DNA of 64,000 bases from Chloroflexota bacterium (lineage in GTDB: Bacteria > Chloroflexota > Dehalococcoidia > Bin125): positions 28,345 to 92,344 of the forward strand of contig JAPPFB010000025.1 of the NCBI GenBank assembly GCA_028875225.1, given 5' to 3'. Position 1 is the stretch's first letter, and every line of letters starts with the position of its first letter. This document shows, one piece after another, positions 42,187 through 51,396 of the stretch. The notes below the pieces were generated by a model that worked only from the letters and a program-made list of their open reading frames with translations, ran no database searches and was not told the DNA's origin. The position numbers were made by a program, and so were the translations under genes.

Positions 42187-44274
42187 ATGCAGCGGCGACC
42201 GCGAGGGAATCGATCCGAGGGTGTCGCGCGTGAGTACGCGCAACATCTCGAACATCGTGAGGGGTTTCCCGTTCGCGCCAGGGTCTGGCTGCTGGGCGGA
42301 TTCATTCTGCTGCTGTTCGGCATCCTGACCGTGCAACTGGTCCGGCTGCAAATCCTCAACCACGACGAGTATGTCGCCCGCGCTGCCAGCAATCGGGTCA
42401 GAACGATCGACATCCCGCCGGCGCGCGGCCTGATCTACGACCGCGAAGGCAACCTGCTCGTCGAGAACGCGCCGGCCTACCGAATCATGCTGGTCTCCGC
42501 CGAAGTGCCGGATCGACTCGTCGCGCAAGTGGCCGAGGAACTGGCGGAGATGTTCGACGCGCAGGCCTGGGAAATCGAAGAACGGATCTGGGACCGCAAG
42601 TACTCCAATGATCCCTTCCTGCCGCTCCTGATCGCCGAAGAACCGACGCCCGCTCAGGTCATCGACGTGACCTCGAGACGCTCGCTTCTGCCCGGGGTGC
42701 GGGTCGAGACCATCTCGATTCGGCGCTATGAACATGGACGCCTGCTCGGTCACATCCTCGGCTACGTCGGCGCGATCGCCGAGGAGGAGTACGAAGAGCT
42801 GTCGGGCGCCCGCTACCTCTACAGCGACCGAATCGGACGGACCGGCGTCGAAGCGTCGTACGAACGCCAGTTGCGCGGCACAGCCGGACGCCAGCTCGTC
42901 GAAGTCGATGCCGTTGGCAATGTCCTGAGAACCTTGAACGATCGCTCCTCTGAACCTGGTCTAAGCATTGTCCTCACCATCGACCTCGAGTTGCAGCAGC
43001 GCATCGAAGACATCCTGCTCGACCATCTGGGCGCGTCGCTGTTTGCCTCCGCCGTCGTCCTCAACGTCCAGAATGGCGAAGTCCTGGCAATGGTCTCGGT
43101 GCCCAACTACGACGTCAACATCTACGAGGAAGTAACGACCGACGAATACCAGCAACTGCTGGAAGATCCGGGCCAGCCACTGATCAACCACGCCATCCAG
43201 GATCAGTTCCCGCCCGGATCGATCTTCAAGATCGTCACCGCCGTCGCCGGTCTGGCTGAGGGCGCGATCACGCCCGAAACCCGGATCTACTCGCCCGGCG
43301 TCCTCGAAGTCCACAACGAACTCTCGCCCGGCATCATCTACCGCTTCGGCGACACGACGCAGGGCGTCTTCAATATCCGCACCGCGCTGGCCGAGTCATC
43401 GAACGTCTTCTTCTACTACGTCGCCGGAGGAGATCCCTACCGCAATCCCGACAATCCACCCCGCCATCCGTCGGAGCAGGAACGGCTCGACGATCTGGCC
43501 GACGACGGCATCGTCGCCGGAGACGTCCGGTTCGTCGGCGCGGGCAATGAGGCGCTCGCCAGGTGGGCCCGCGAGATGGGCTTCGACGCGCCGACGGGCG
43601 TCGACCTGGTCGGCGAAGCCGCCGGCCTGATCACATCAGCCCAGCAAAAGCTCGAGGCTTTCGGCGAAGAGTGGCGCGACGGCGACACCTACAACATGGC
43701 CATCGGCCAGGGCTTCACGACGGTCACGCCGTTGCAGATGGCGGTAGCCACTGCGGCGATCGCCAACGGCGGAACGGTGTTCGAGCCTCGCGTCGTCCGC
43801 GAACTGATCGATACCAACGGCAAAGTCGTGCAGCCGTGGCAATCCGCGGTGCGCAACCAGATCGACGTCGACCCCGAAATCCTCCGCATCGTCCGCGAGG
43901 GCATGGCGCTCTGCACCCTCATGGGCACCTGTCACGACGCGCTCGTTGAGTTGCCGGAGATGCTGATCGGCGGCAAGACCGGAACCGCGGAATTCAACCA
44001 GACGGGCACCGCCGTATCCGGGGCAGAGGAAGGCCCGACCCACGGCTGGTTCATCGCCTTCGCCCCGTTCGACGATCCGGAAATCGCCATTGCCGTCTTT
44101 TTCGAGTTCTCCGCCGGCTACCTGGCCTCGGCTGCGGGCGGCGAGATCCTCCGCGCCTGGGCCGAGACCTCCGGCGCGCTGTCCACTGCCATCCCGCCGC
44201 CGCACGCGAGAATCGCGATCACGGACGAGGAAAATGAGCGCCTCGAACAGGCCGTCAGGGAGAGGTCACGCTGA
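42187..44274 (+). CDS. mrdA: Penicillin-binding protein 2 (rod-system transpeptidase)
   Basis: This class B PBP cross-links peptidoglycan during elongation. The 695-residue protein has an N-terminal cytoplasmic stretch, one membrane anchor ('VWLLGGFILLLFGILTVQL'), a dimerisation domain and a transpeptidase domain with 'PGSIFK' (catalytic Ser345), 'ESSNVF' and 'GGKTGTAEF'. Partnership with RodA is supported by the overlapping rodA start ('tgatg'). Confidence 0.96.
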   Translation: MQRRPRGNRSEGVAREYAQHLEHREGFPVRARVWLLGGFILLLFGILTVQLVRLQILNHDEYVARAASNRVRTIDIPPARGLIYDREGNLLVENAPAYRIMLVSAEVPDRLVAQVAEELAEMFDAQAWEIEERIWDRKYSNDPFLPLLIAEEPTPAQVIDVTSRRSLLPGVRVETISIRRYEHGRLLGHILGYVGAIAEEEYEELSGARYLYSDRIGRTGVEASYERQLRGTAGRQLVEVDAVGNVLRTLNDRSSEPGLSIVLTIDLELQQRIEDILLDHLGASLFASAVVLNVQNGEVLAMVSVPNYDVNIYEEVTTDEYQQLLEDPGQPLINHAIQDQFPPGSIFKIVTAVAGLAEGAITPETRIYSPGVLEVHNELSPGIIYRFGDTTQGVFNIRTALAESSNVFFYYVAGGDPYRNPDNPPRHPSEQERLDDLADDGIVAGDVRFVGAGNEALARWAREMGFDAPTGVDLVGEAAGLITSAQQKLEAFGEEWRDGDTYNMAIGQGFTTVTPLQMAVATAAIANGGTVFEPRVVRELIDTNGKVVQPWQSAVRNQIDVDPEILRIVREGMALCTLMGTCHDALVELPEMLIGGKTGTAEFNQTGTAVSGAEEGPTHGWFIAFAPFDDPEIAIAVFFEFSAGYLASAAGGEILRAWAETSGALSTAIPPPHARIAITDEENERLEQAVRERSR

Positions 44275-45395
44275 TGGCCGGCCACTCCTGGCGACATTTC
44301 GATCCGCTCATCCTGATCGCGGCCCTCGCGCTGGCCGGCTACGGCGCACTGGTGATCTACTCCGCCTCGCTGCCTCGCGGGGCAGAGGGAGTCGTGCTCT
44401 CCAGCGCCGTGCAGCGGCACATCATTTTCGCCCTCGTCGGGGCCGTGCTGATGATCGCCCTGACCCGTCTCGACTACCGCCTGATCGACGCTCTCGGCTG
44501 GCTCGCCTACGGCTTCGGCATCATTGTGCTGGTCGCCGTGCTCTTCCTCGGCAGCGACGAGTTCGGCTCGCGCCGCTGGTTCGACCTTGGATTCACCGTC
44601 GTCCAGGCGTCCGAGATTGGCAAGCTGATGACGATCATCGGCCTGGCCAAGTTCCTCACCGACTTCCGGGATCGCCTGCAGGAGTTCCGCATCTTTCTGC
44701 TCTCCCTCGGCATTGCCGCGCTGCCCGCCGCGCTCGTGTTCATCGAGCCCGACGCCGGTTCGGCCGTGGTCTTCATGGCGCTCTGGCTCGTGATGACCCT
44801 CTTCGCCGGCGCGCGCCTGCGCCACTACGTAATGCTCGCCGCGATCGGACTCTGCCTGGTCCCGGTCGGGCTCGCCGCCGGGGTCCAGGACTATCAGCGC
44901 GACCGCATCCGCGCCTTCATCGACCCCGAGTCCGACCCTCAGGGCGCAGGGTTCAACGTCATCCAGGCCGAAACCTCGGTCGGTTCCGGCGGCCTCTGGG
45001 GACAGGGACTGACCGATGGAACGCAGACCCAGCTCGACTTCGTCCGCATCCAGACCACCGATTTCATCTTCAGTGTGCTCAGCGAGGAACTCGGATTCGT
45101 CGGCGCGATGGCCTTGTTCATTCTCTTCCTCCTCTTGCTGACCCGTATGCTGCGCGTCGCGACCCGTGCCGGCGAGCCGCTCGGCCAGCTGCTCGCGGTC
45201 GGGCTGATCACGATCATCGCGGTCCAGGTCTTCATCAACGTGGCCATCAATATCCGCCTGATCCCGGTGACCGGGATCCCGCTGCCGTTCATTAGCACCG
45301 GCAACTCGTCCCTGTTGGTATTCTTCATCGGCCTGGGACTGCTGCAGAGCGTCCTCGCCTGGCAGGACGACGCCCGCCGCGGCCCCGCATTCTGA
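44274..45395 (+). CDS. rodA: SEDS peptidoglycan polymerase RodA
   Basis: RodA polymerises lipid II into glycan strands for elongation. The 373-residue protein has about ten membrane helices and SEDS features: 'LDYRLIDALGW', 'GSRRWFDLGFTVVQASEIGKL', 'ERIRAFIDPE'-like 'DRIRAFIDPE', and the C-terminal 'PLPFISTGNSSLL', where most homologues have 'PFVSYGGSS'. It overlaps mrdA by one base and ends the operon. Confidence 0.96.
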   Translation: MAGHSWRHFDPLILIAALALAGYGALVIYSASLPRGAEGVVLSSAVQRHIIFALVGAVLMIALTRLDYRLIDALGWLAYGFGIIVLVAVLFLGSDEFGSRRWFDLGFTVVQASEIGKLMTIIGLAKFLTDFRDRLQEFRIFLLSLGIAALPAALVFIEPDAGSAVVFMALWLVMTLFAGARLRHYVMLAAIGLCLVPVGLAAGVQDYQRDRIRAFIDPESDPQGAGFNVIQAETSVGSGGLWGQGLTDGTQTQLDFVRIQTTDFIFSVLSEELGFVGAMALFILFLLLLTRMLRVATRAGEPLGQLLAVGLITIIAVQVFINVAINIRLIPVTGIPLPFISTGNSSLLVFFIGLGLLQSVLAWQDDARRGPAF

Positions 45396-45428
45396 CCACT
45401 CCACACACACAACTACAGGAACCCAACC

Positions 45429-45815
45429 ATGTCAGTCCGACTCTCGATCGTTCCCATCCAGGTCTCCGACCAGCAGGCGGCCATCGAGTGGTACGCCGAG
45501 AACCTGGGCATGGAGAAGGTCATGGACGATCCAATGGGGCCGGAGCTCCGCTGGATCACGGTCAAGCTTCCCGAGGACGACGTGCAGTTCGTGCTCGCCA
45601 ACTTCGGAGCCTTCGATCCCGACGGCGCGCAACCCGGCTCAACCAGCGGCTATGTCCTCTGGACCGACGACATCCAGGCCACCTATGAGGACTGGTCCGC
45701 CAGAGGTGTCGAGTTCAGCGAACCACCCACCGAGCAGTTCTGGGGAACCCAGGCCCTCTTCCACGACCCCGACGGCAACGGCTGGGTTCTGGTCCAGCGG
45801 CCAACCACCGAGTAA
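45429..45815 (+). CDS. VOC superfamily protein (glyoxalase-like)
   Basis: This is a 128-residue single VOC module pair: 'IVPIQVSDQQAAIEWYAENLGM' at the N-terminus and 'ALFHDPDGNGWVLVQ' at the C-terminus, with an acidic metal ligand candidate in each half. It may be a lyase, dioxygenase or binding protein; there is no hint of substrate. It lies 33 bp after rodA with an 'agga' ribosome site and may be read through from the wall operon, although it is not related in function. Confidence 0.85.
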   Translation: MSVRLSIVPIQVSDQQAAIEWYAENLGMEKVMDDPMGPELRWITVKLPEDDVQFVLANFGAFDPDGAQPGSTSGYVLWTDDIQATYEDWSARGVEFSEPPTEQFWGTQALFHDPDGNGWVLVQRPTTE

Positions 45816-45830
45816 TCGCACCCAACACAA

Positions 45831-45977
45831 CCGTCATACCCGCGCTCGCCGCGGGTATCTCGCAGCGGTTCACAGGACGCCTCGGCACCACGATCCGCAA
45901 TCACAGCGGAGACTCACAACTGCATCGACGATCGCGTCGGACTCAGCGAGATTCCTGCGGCAAGCGCGGGAATGACG
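45831..45977. repeat. REP-like inverted doublet, 147 bp
   Basis: The left unit 'gtcatacccgcgctcgccgc' and right unit 'gcgagattcctgcggcaagc' are inverted copies separated by about 82 bp. The length matches the doublet at 34495-34641, but the internal sequence differs. It lies between the convergent VOC gene and clpC. Confidence 0.82.
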
Positions 45978-46012
45978 AGAACTCTCTTGGCGCTCTCCCA
46001 GCGAAACTGCAA

Positions 46013-48613
46013 TCAGGAAGTGGCGACCGCTTCGCCTTCTTCCTCTTCCTCCTCTGACTCAGAGTCGTCCTTGGCCGCTTCAACCTCGGCAGCGAGTTCT
46101 TCGGCGCGTGAGAGACCTTCGATGCGCTCGTAGTGCAGCATGTCTTCTTCGACGCCGTTCTCGTTCAACTCCTTGGAGAGGTCGACGCGAATCGTGTCGC
46201 CGGCTTCGAAGTCGCCGCGCAGCAGCGCCTCCGAGAGCGAATCCTCGAGCCGTTCCTGGATCACGCGGCGTAACGGTCGAGCGCCGAAGATCGGGTCGTA
46301 GCCCTTCTCTCCGAGCCAGTCGCGGGCCGCCTCCGTCACGTCCAGTTCGACCTGTTTCTCCTGGATCCGCGAATCGACCTCCTTCAGCATCATGTCCACG
46401 ATGCTGCGGATGTGCGCACGGCTCAGCGGGTGGAAGACCAGGGTGGTGTCCACGCGGTTCAGGAACTCAGGCCGGAAGACGCGCTTCATCTCCTGAAGAA
46501 CCTTGTCCTTCATCTTCTCGTAGCGCTGCTTCTCCGACTGGTCCTCGTCGTTGATCGTCGAGAAGCCGATCGCTGACTCGCGCCGGATCAGGTCCGATCC
46601 CACGTTCGAGGTCATGATGATGATTGTGTTGCGGAAGTCCACCCGCCGGCCCTTGGCGTCGGTCAGGTGACCGTCGTCGAAGACCTGCAGCAACATGTTG
46701 AAGACCTCAGGATGCGCCTTCTCGATCTCATCCAGCAGGATCAGGCAGTACGACTTGCGCCGCACGGTGTCGGTCAGCTGTCCGCCATCGTCGTAGCCCA
46801 CGTATCCCGGAGGCGCCCCGACCAGACGCGCGACCGTGTGCCGCTCCATGAACTCCGACATATCCAGCCGGACCATGTTGTCGTCCGAGCCGAACATGAA
46901 GTCGGCCAGCGCCCGAGCCAGCTCCGTCTTGCCGACGCCGGTCGGTCCAAGGAACATGAACACGCCGATCGGCCGACGCGGGTCCTTGAGTCCCGCCCGC
47001 GCCCGCCGCACGGCCTTGGCCAGCGCGACGATCGGCTCTTCCTGTCCCACGATCCGCTCGTGCAGATCCTCTTCCATCCGCAACAGCCGCTCGGACTCCT
47101 CGGTCGCAATCTGCACCAGCGGGATGCCGGTCCACATCGAGACGACCTCGGCGATGTCCTCGGCGAGCACGTCGGTGGAGTCACGCTCCCGCTGCTGGTC
47201 GAGGTCTTCCTCCAGCTCAGAGATTCGTTGCGTCAGCTTCAGCTCGCGATCGCGCAGGTCGGCCGCGTACTCGTATTGCTGCTGGTTGATCGCCTGCTCT
47301 TTCTCCTTGCGGATGCCCTCAAGCCCGACCGTCGCCTCTTTCAGTGACGGCGGCGTGTACGAGCGCCGAATCCGCACCCGCGACGCCGACTCGTCAATCA
47401 GGTCAATCGCCTTGTCCGGCAGCGCCCGGTCGGAGATGTAGCGAGCCGACATCTCGGCCGCGGCGACCAGCGCCTCGTCCGTGATCTCCAGCTTGTGATG
47501 CTCTTCGTAACGATCCTTGATCCCGCGAAGGATCTCGATCGTCTCTTCAATCGACGGCTCTTCCACCACGATCGGTTGGAAGCGTCGCTCGAGCGCCGCG
47601 TCGCGCTCGATGTGCTTGCGGTAGTCGTCCAGCGTCGTCGCGCCGATCGTCTGCAACTCGCCCCGAGCCAGCGACGGCTTGAGGATGTTCGCCGCGTCGA
47701 CCGCGCCTTCCGCCGCTCCGGCGCCGACCAGCATGTGCAACTCGTCGATGAACAGCACGCAATTGCCCGCGCCCTTGATCTCCTCGACAACCTTCTTCAG
47801 CCGTTCCTCGAACTCGCCGCGGTACTTCGTCCCCGCGACCAGCGAGCCGATGTCCAGCGTCAGCAGCCGCTTGCCTTGCAGCGTCTCCGGCACGTCGCCC
47901 GAGGCGATGTGCTGCGCCAATCCCTCGACCACCGCCGTCTTGCCAACGCCCGGTTCGCCAATCAGCACCGGATTGTTCTTCGTCCGTCTCGAGAGAATCT
48001 GAACGACCCGCTGAATCTCCTTCGACCGCCCAATCACCGGGTCCAGCGTCCCCGCCCGCGCTGCCGCGGTCAGGTCGAAGCCCAGCTGGTCGATCGTCGG
48101 AGTCCGAGTCGCCGAGCGAGACCCCGAGCCGCTGCTCGCGCCCGCCCCGGCGCCCGCCGTCGCGGGACCGCTCTGCGAGAGGATCCGCGTCGTCTCCGCC
48201 CGAACCCGCTCCAGATTGACGCCCAGCGACTCCAACACGCCCGCCGCAATGCCCTCGCCCTCGCGGACGAGGCCCAGCAGCAAGTGCTCGGTTCCGATGT
48301 AGTGGTGATTCAGCCGCCGCGCCTCGTCGACGGCCAACTCAATCACTTTCTTCGCTCGCGGAGTCAGACCTATCTCACCCAGCACGGCGCGGTCGCCGCG
48401 GCCAATGATGAATTCAACAGCCGATCGAACCTTTCCCAGCTCCACGCCCAGGTTTGACAGCACCTTCGCCGCCACCCCGTCGCCCTCGCGCACCAGACCG
48501 AGCAGCAGATGCTCGGTGCCGATGTAGTTGTGGTTGAAGCGCTGGGCTTCTTCCTGCGCCAGAGTCAGGACGCGCCGGGCGCGTTCAGTGAACTTGTCAA
48601 ATCGATCTGCCAT
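46013..48613 (-). CDS. clpC: ATP-dependent Clp protease ATP-binding subunit ClpC
   Basis: ClpC is a Hsp100 unfoldase that feeds ClpP and acts in stress protein control. The 866 residues hold two N-terminal Clp_N repeats ('[17 protein letters not shown]' appears twice in similar form), AAA1 with Walker A 'GEPGVGKT', a UVR-containing middle domain, AAA2 with 'GPTGVGKT', and the D2-small domain. The C-terminus is an acidic Glu-rich tail. ATG 48613 has 'ggaga' upstream. I see no CtsR-type operator, and the usual ctsR-mcsAB neighbours are absent. Confidence 0.96.
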   Translation of the reverse strand: MADRFDKFTERARRVLTLAQEEAQRFNHNYIGTEHLLLGLVREGDGVAAKVLSNLGVELGKVRSAVEFIIGRGDRAVLGEIGLTPRAKKVIELAVDEARRLNHHYIGTEHLLLGLVREGEGIAAGVLESLGVNLERVRAETTRILSQSGPATAGAGAGASSGSGSRSATRTPTIDQLGFDLTAAARAGTLDPVIGRSKEIQRVVQILSRRTKNNPVLIGEPGVGKTAVVEGLAQHIASGDVPETLQGKRLLTLDIGSLVAGTKYRGEFEERLKKVVEEIKGAGNCVLFIDELHMLVGAGAAEGAVDAANILKPSLARGELQTIGATTLDDYRKHIERDAALERRFQPIVVEEPSIEETIEILRGIKDRYEEHHKLEITDEALVAAAEMSARYISDRALPDKAIDLIDESASRVRIRRSYTPPSLKEATVGLEGIRKEKEQAINQQQYEYAADLRDRELKLTQRISELEEDLDQQRERDSTDVLAEDIAEVVSMWTGIPLVQIATEESERLLRMEEDLHERIVGQEEPIVALAKAVRRARAGLKDPRRPIGVFMFLGPTGVGKTELARALADFMFGSDDNMVRLDMSEFMERHTVARLVGAPPGYVGYDDGGQLTDTVRRKSYCLILLDEIEKAHPEVFNMLLQVFDDGHLTDAKGRRVDFRNTIIIMTSNVGSDLIRRESAIGFSTINDEDQSEKQRYEKMKDKVLQEMKRVFRPEFLNRVDTTLVFHPLSRAHIRSIVDMMLKEVDSRIQEKQVELDVTEAARDWLGEKGYDPIFGARPLRRVIQERLEDSLSEALLRGDFEAGDTIRVDLSKELNENGVEEDMLHYERIEGLSRAEELAAEVEAAKDDSESEEEEEEGEAVATS

Positions 48614-48756
48614 AGCAGTCTCCAGTACACCCCGTACACGAAGCGACCGCGACGCAGCCGCTCGCGGGATACGGCCAGCCTATCAGAGCATTGGTCGGCG
48701 ATTGACGGTTGTACCCACCGAACTTCACCGTCTGCTGTACAGAACCCTGCGCTCTC

Positions 48757-48805
48757 AAAGCTCCCCCTCCGGGGGAGCTGTCGCAACGCGACTGAGGGGG
48801 CCCGT
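48757..48805. repeat. C-rich/G-rich palindromic repeat module
   Basis: The hairpin 'agctccccctccgggggagct' is followed by 'gactgagggggcccg'. It is in the 298-bp gap between clpC and the S1 gene, which otherwise shows nothing recognisable and must hold the clpC promoter. Confidence 0.75.
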
Positions 48806-48911
48806 CAGCCTCCAGCTTGCGCCAACAAGCACTCAGCAGAGGATGCCCGAACGGCGCATGGTGAGATGCCTTGGTGTGGGAGAAGAGGACGCTTGTCTAA
48901 CCCGCAGGCCC

Positions 48912-50321
48912 TTAACGCTCGTCGCCGAAGTCCTGCTCCGTGACGCCCGCGCGCTCCAAGGCCTCCTGCATCGCCGATACCGCCCGCACCGGCTCCGGCG
49001 CAGCCTCGGGCTGCGACTCCTCGGCCGGCCGCGATGGCTCGTCCGACGCCTCAGGTTGCGGCGGAGGCTCTGGCATGGACTCCTGCTCGACGCCGAAGCG
49101 CTCGGCCACGTCATCCGGCATCCGGACAATCCCGCCGTCCTGGTTGAAGCGCCAGCCCAGACGCTCGGCGTCCGAACGCGCCTGCCGCAACGACAGACCC
49201 AGCCGGTGACGGTCCCGCTCAATCCGCACGATCTTCGCCGGAATGATGTCGTTCTCCAGGACGACCTCGCGCGGATGCGTAATCCGCCGGTCGGCCAGCT
49301 CGGATACATGCACCAGGCCCTCGACCGGACCCTCCAGCCGCGCGAACGCGCCGAACGTGACCAACTTGGTCACCACCGACGGCACGATGTCGCCGACCTC
49401 GAACTTCGCCACGACCTCGTCCCATTGCTCCGGCGACGCGCGCCGGACCGAGAGACCGATCTTCTTCGATTCCTTGTCGATCTTGGTGATGTAGACGTCG
49501 ATCGTCTGGCCGATGCTGAACATCGATTCCGGGTCGACGTCCCGCTCCCAGCTCAACTCGGACAGATGCGCCAGGCCGTCGGCCCCGCCCAGGTCGACGA
49601 ACACGCCGAACGAGCGAATACTCGTAATCCGACCCGAACGAATCTCGCCCTCCTGCAGCTCCTCCAGCAACCGATCCTTCTGCTCCGCCCGCCATTCCTG
49701 GACGGCGGCGCGCTCCGACAGGATCACCCGGTTGCGGCGACGGTTAATCTCAATCACCTTGAACCGCAGCGTCCGGCCTTCGTACTCCGAGAGCTGCGCA
49801 ATCGCTTGCTCGCGGTCGCCAGTGATCTCCACGATCTGCGACAGCGGCACGAACGCGTTCACGCCCTCGACGTTGACCAGCAGACCGCCCTTGTTCGAGC
49901 CGGTCACGCGCGCGTCGAAGACCTCGTTCTCGTCGAAGCGGCGCTGCAACTCGTGCCAGCCCTGCTCGCCCCGCGCCCTGTCGATCGACAGCTCCAGAGA
50001 GCCGCCCTCCGACTCCGAGTCGGTCACGAACACGTGCACCGCGTCCCCGGTCTTCAGCGCCTCGCGCTCGGTATCCGTCAGCGAGCGCATCTCCTCGTAG
50101 TGGACAACGCCCTCCGACTTCGCCCCCACGTCGACGATCAACGCCGAGCCGGACCAGTGCACGACAATGCCCTCGACAATGTCGCCGCGTCTGGGGTTCA
50201 GCGGCTCCCGACCGGGTTCGGCCAGGAGTTCGTCCATGGTGGTGGGTTCGGATGCCCCCTCGTCGGTTGCAATCGGGGGCGCGGAGACGTTCGGATCGAT
50301 GTCAGTACTGGGTGTGGTCAA
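48912..50321 (-). CDS. rpsA: S1 RNA-binding domain protein (ribosomal protein S1-like)
   Basis: The 469-residue protein has four S1 domains in series: 'RRGDIVEGIVVHWSGSAL', 'FDARVTGSNKGGLLVNVEG', 'RSGRITSIRSFGVFVDLGG' and 'VVTKLVTFGAFARLEG'. This number is typical of ribosomal protein S1 in many non-proteobacterial phyla, where it helps bind mRNA. The C-terminus is an acidic Pro/Glu-rich tail of about 70 residues. The ORF begins at TTG 50321; ATG 50237 ('MDELLAEPG') is an alternative start nearer conserved sequence. A 5S rRNA lies upstream. Confidence 0.87.
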   Translation of the reverse strand: MTTPSTDIDPNVSAPPIATDEGASEPTTMDELLAEPGREPLNPRRGDIVEGIVVHWSGSALIVDVGAKSEGVVHYEEMRSLTDTEREALKTGDAVHVFVTDSESEGGSLELSIDRARGEQGWHELQRRFDENEVFDARVTGSNKGGLLVNVEGVNAFVPLSQIVEITGDREQAIAQLSEYEGRTLRFKVIEINRRRNRVILSERAAVQEWRAEQKDRLLEELQEGEIRSGRITSIRSFGVFVDLGGADGLAHLSELSWERDVDPESMFSIGQTIDVYITKIDKESKKIGLSVRRASPEQWDEVVAKFEVGDIVPSVVTKLVTFGAFARLEGPVEGLVHVSELADRRITHPREVVLENDIIPAKIVRIERDRHRLGLSLRQARSDAERLGWRFNQDGGIVRMPDDVAERFGVEQESMPEPPPQPEASDEPSRPAEESQPEAAPEPVRAVSAMQEALERAGVTEQDFGDER

Positions 50322-50416
50322 GGGGTGGTGAGTTGGGACGGACAGCTCTCACGGAGCACGCAAGAACCCGCCCCGGCTCCTTTCTGGGGATAAGCCGAAT
50401 CCTACCACAGCACCCT

Positions 50417-50565
50417 AAAGGCCTCCCCCTCCGGGGGAGGTGCCCCGAAGGGGCGGAGGGGGCTCCCAGTCCCCGCTTCACGCGGGGACCCGCTCGGCTC
50501 CCGCTCCCCGGTCCCCTCTCCCCTCCAGCCCCCTCTCCCCGAAGGAGAGGGATGGGGTGAGGGCC
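50417..50565. repeat. Cluster of palindromic repeat modules
   Basis: Three different families lie next to each other: 'ctccccctccgggggaggtg' (C-rich/G-rich), 'ccccgcttcacgcggggacc' (as at 18549) and 'ccctctccccgaaggagagg' (as at 187). They separate the S1 gene from the 5S rRNA. Confidence 0.75.
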
Positions 50566-50578
50566 CTGCCCCGCGCGA

Positions 50579-50617
50579 AACCAAAACCGCCCGACCCCTC
50601 TACAGGAAGTCGGGCGG
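50579..50617 (-). terminator. Intrinsic terminator of the 5S rRNA
   Basis: On the minus strand a perfect 9-bp stem 'ccgcccgac/gtcgggcgg' with a 13-nt loop is followed by 'ttttggttt'. It lies 18 bp after the end of the 5S gene. Confidence 0.8.
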
Positions 50618-50635
50618 CAGATTGTCGAGAGCGAG

Positions 50636-50750
50636 CTGGCGACGACCTATTTTCCGCAAGGGGTCGCCCCCCCAGTATCGTCGGCGCTGCGGCGTTTCAC
50701 TTCCGTGTTCGGGATGGGAACGGGTGGTCCCACCGCGCAACAATCACCAG
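50636..50750 (-). rRNA. rrf: 5S ribosomal RNA
   Basis: On the minus strand this has the hallmark 'cccatcccgaacacggaagt', the terminal helix I pairing 'cuggugA' with 'ucgccag', and a length of 115 nt. It stands alone: no 16S or 23S gene is within the window on either side, and it is followed by its own terminator. A 'tacgat' -10-like element lies 10 bp upstream, without a clear -35. Confidence 0.93.
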
Positions 50751-50826
50751 CTCACCGAAGATCGTACCACGAGATTCCCCAACGACCGTGCTACGTTGAC
50801 CACACCACCAGGGAGCGCAGCCGACG

Positions 50827-51204
50827 ATGACCACCATCAATCGCGACGAAGTCGATGGATACATCCGGCAATCGCAAGCGTTTCTTGCCAAGTAGCGGCG
50901 GTATCTCGCCGATGGCGACCTTCACCAGGCCTCGGAGAAAACCTGGGGCGCCGCTGCCCACATGGCCAAGGCCGTTGCCATCGCCAACGGCTGGCGCTAC
51001 GAGAACCACGCCGATTTCAGCCACGTCATGAACAACGCCCGCAACGCTTCCGGAAACGACCAACTCTGGACGCTCCGCGCCATGGCGAACGACCTGCATG
51101 GCAGCTACTACCAGCGGAAAGAACTCCTCGACGCCGAAGCGATCACGGCCAGCATCAACCAGATCGAAACCCTCCTCACCTTCCTCACCCCACTCACCGA
51201 GTAA
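50827..51204 (+). pseudogene. HEPN/PaREP1-like protein gene interrupted by in-frame TAG
   Basis: From ATG 50827 the frame reads a protein of 125 codons with a single TAG at codon 23 (50893-50895), right after 'QSQAFLAK'. The downstream part continues without a break ('RRYLADGDLHQASEKTWGAAAHMAKAVA') and the whole matches what I recall of the PaREP1/HEPN-type helical family. The ORF track lists only 50962-51204 (80 aa). An upstream 'gggag' ribosome site supports ATG 50827. Either the gene is dead, or the product restarts at ATG 50962, or the TAG is a sequencing error. Its role is unknown; HEPN proteins are often RNases of toxin-antitoxin pairs, and no partner gene is visible. Confidence 0.65.
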
Positions 51205-51225
51205 CCCCTCCCCGAATCAACCTCC

Positions 51226-51258
51226 TGGTCCCCGCCTCATGCGGGGACCCGTTCGGCC
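51226..51258. repeat. Palindromic repeat module ('cccgcttcacgcggg' family)
   Basis: The unit reads 'gtccccgcctcatgcgggga', a short hairpin as at 18549 and about 50470. It lies in the 192-bp gap between the broken HEPN gene and the binding-protein gene, which otherwise is featureless. Confidence 0.7.
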
Positions 51259-51396
51259 TCCGCCGCTCTCTTCACATCCCGTTCATCCAACGTGCATGGT
51301 GAGGATCAGCACACGTCAGCCACACCAATCAAGTCTGTCCAATGCTGATCAAGTCACTATCTTATGTGTTGAATGTATGTATGAAGGGCATAACTC

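Noticed and set aside
48528-50393. 621-aa plus-strand ORF
   Set aside because: It is antisense to the S1 protein gene and starts within clpC.
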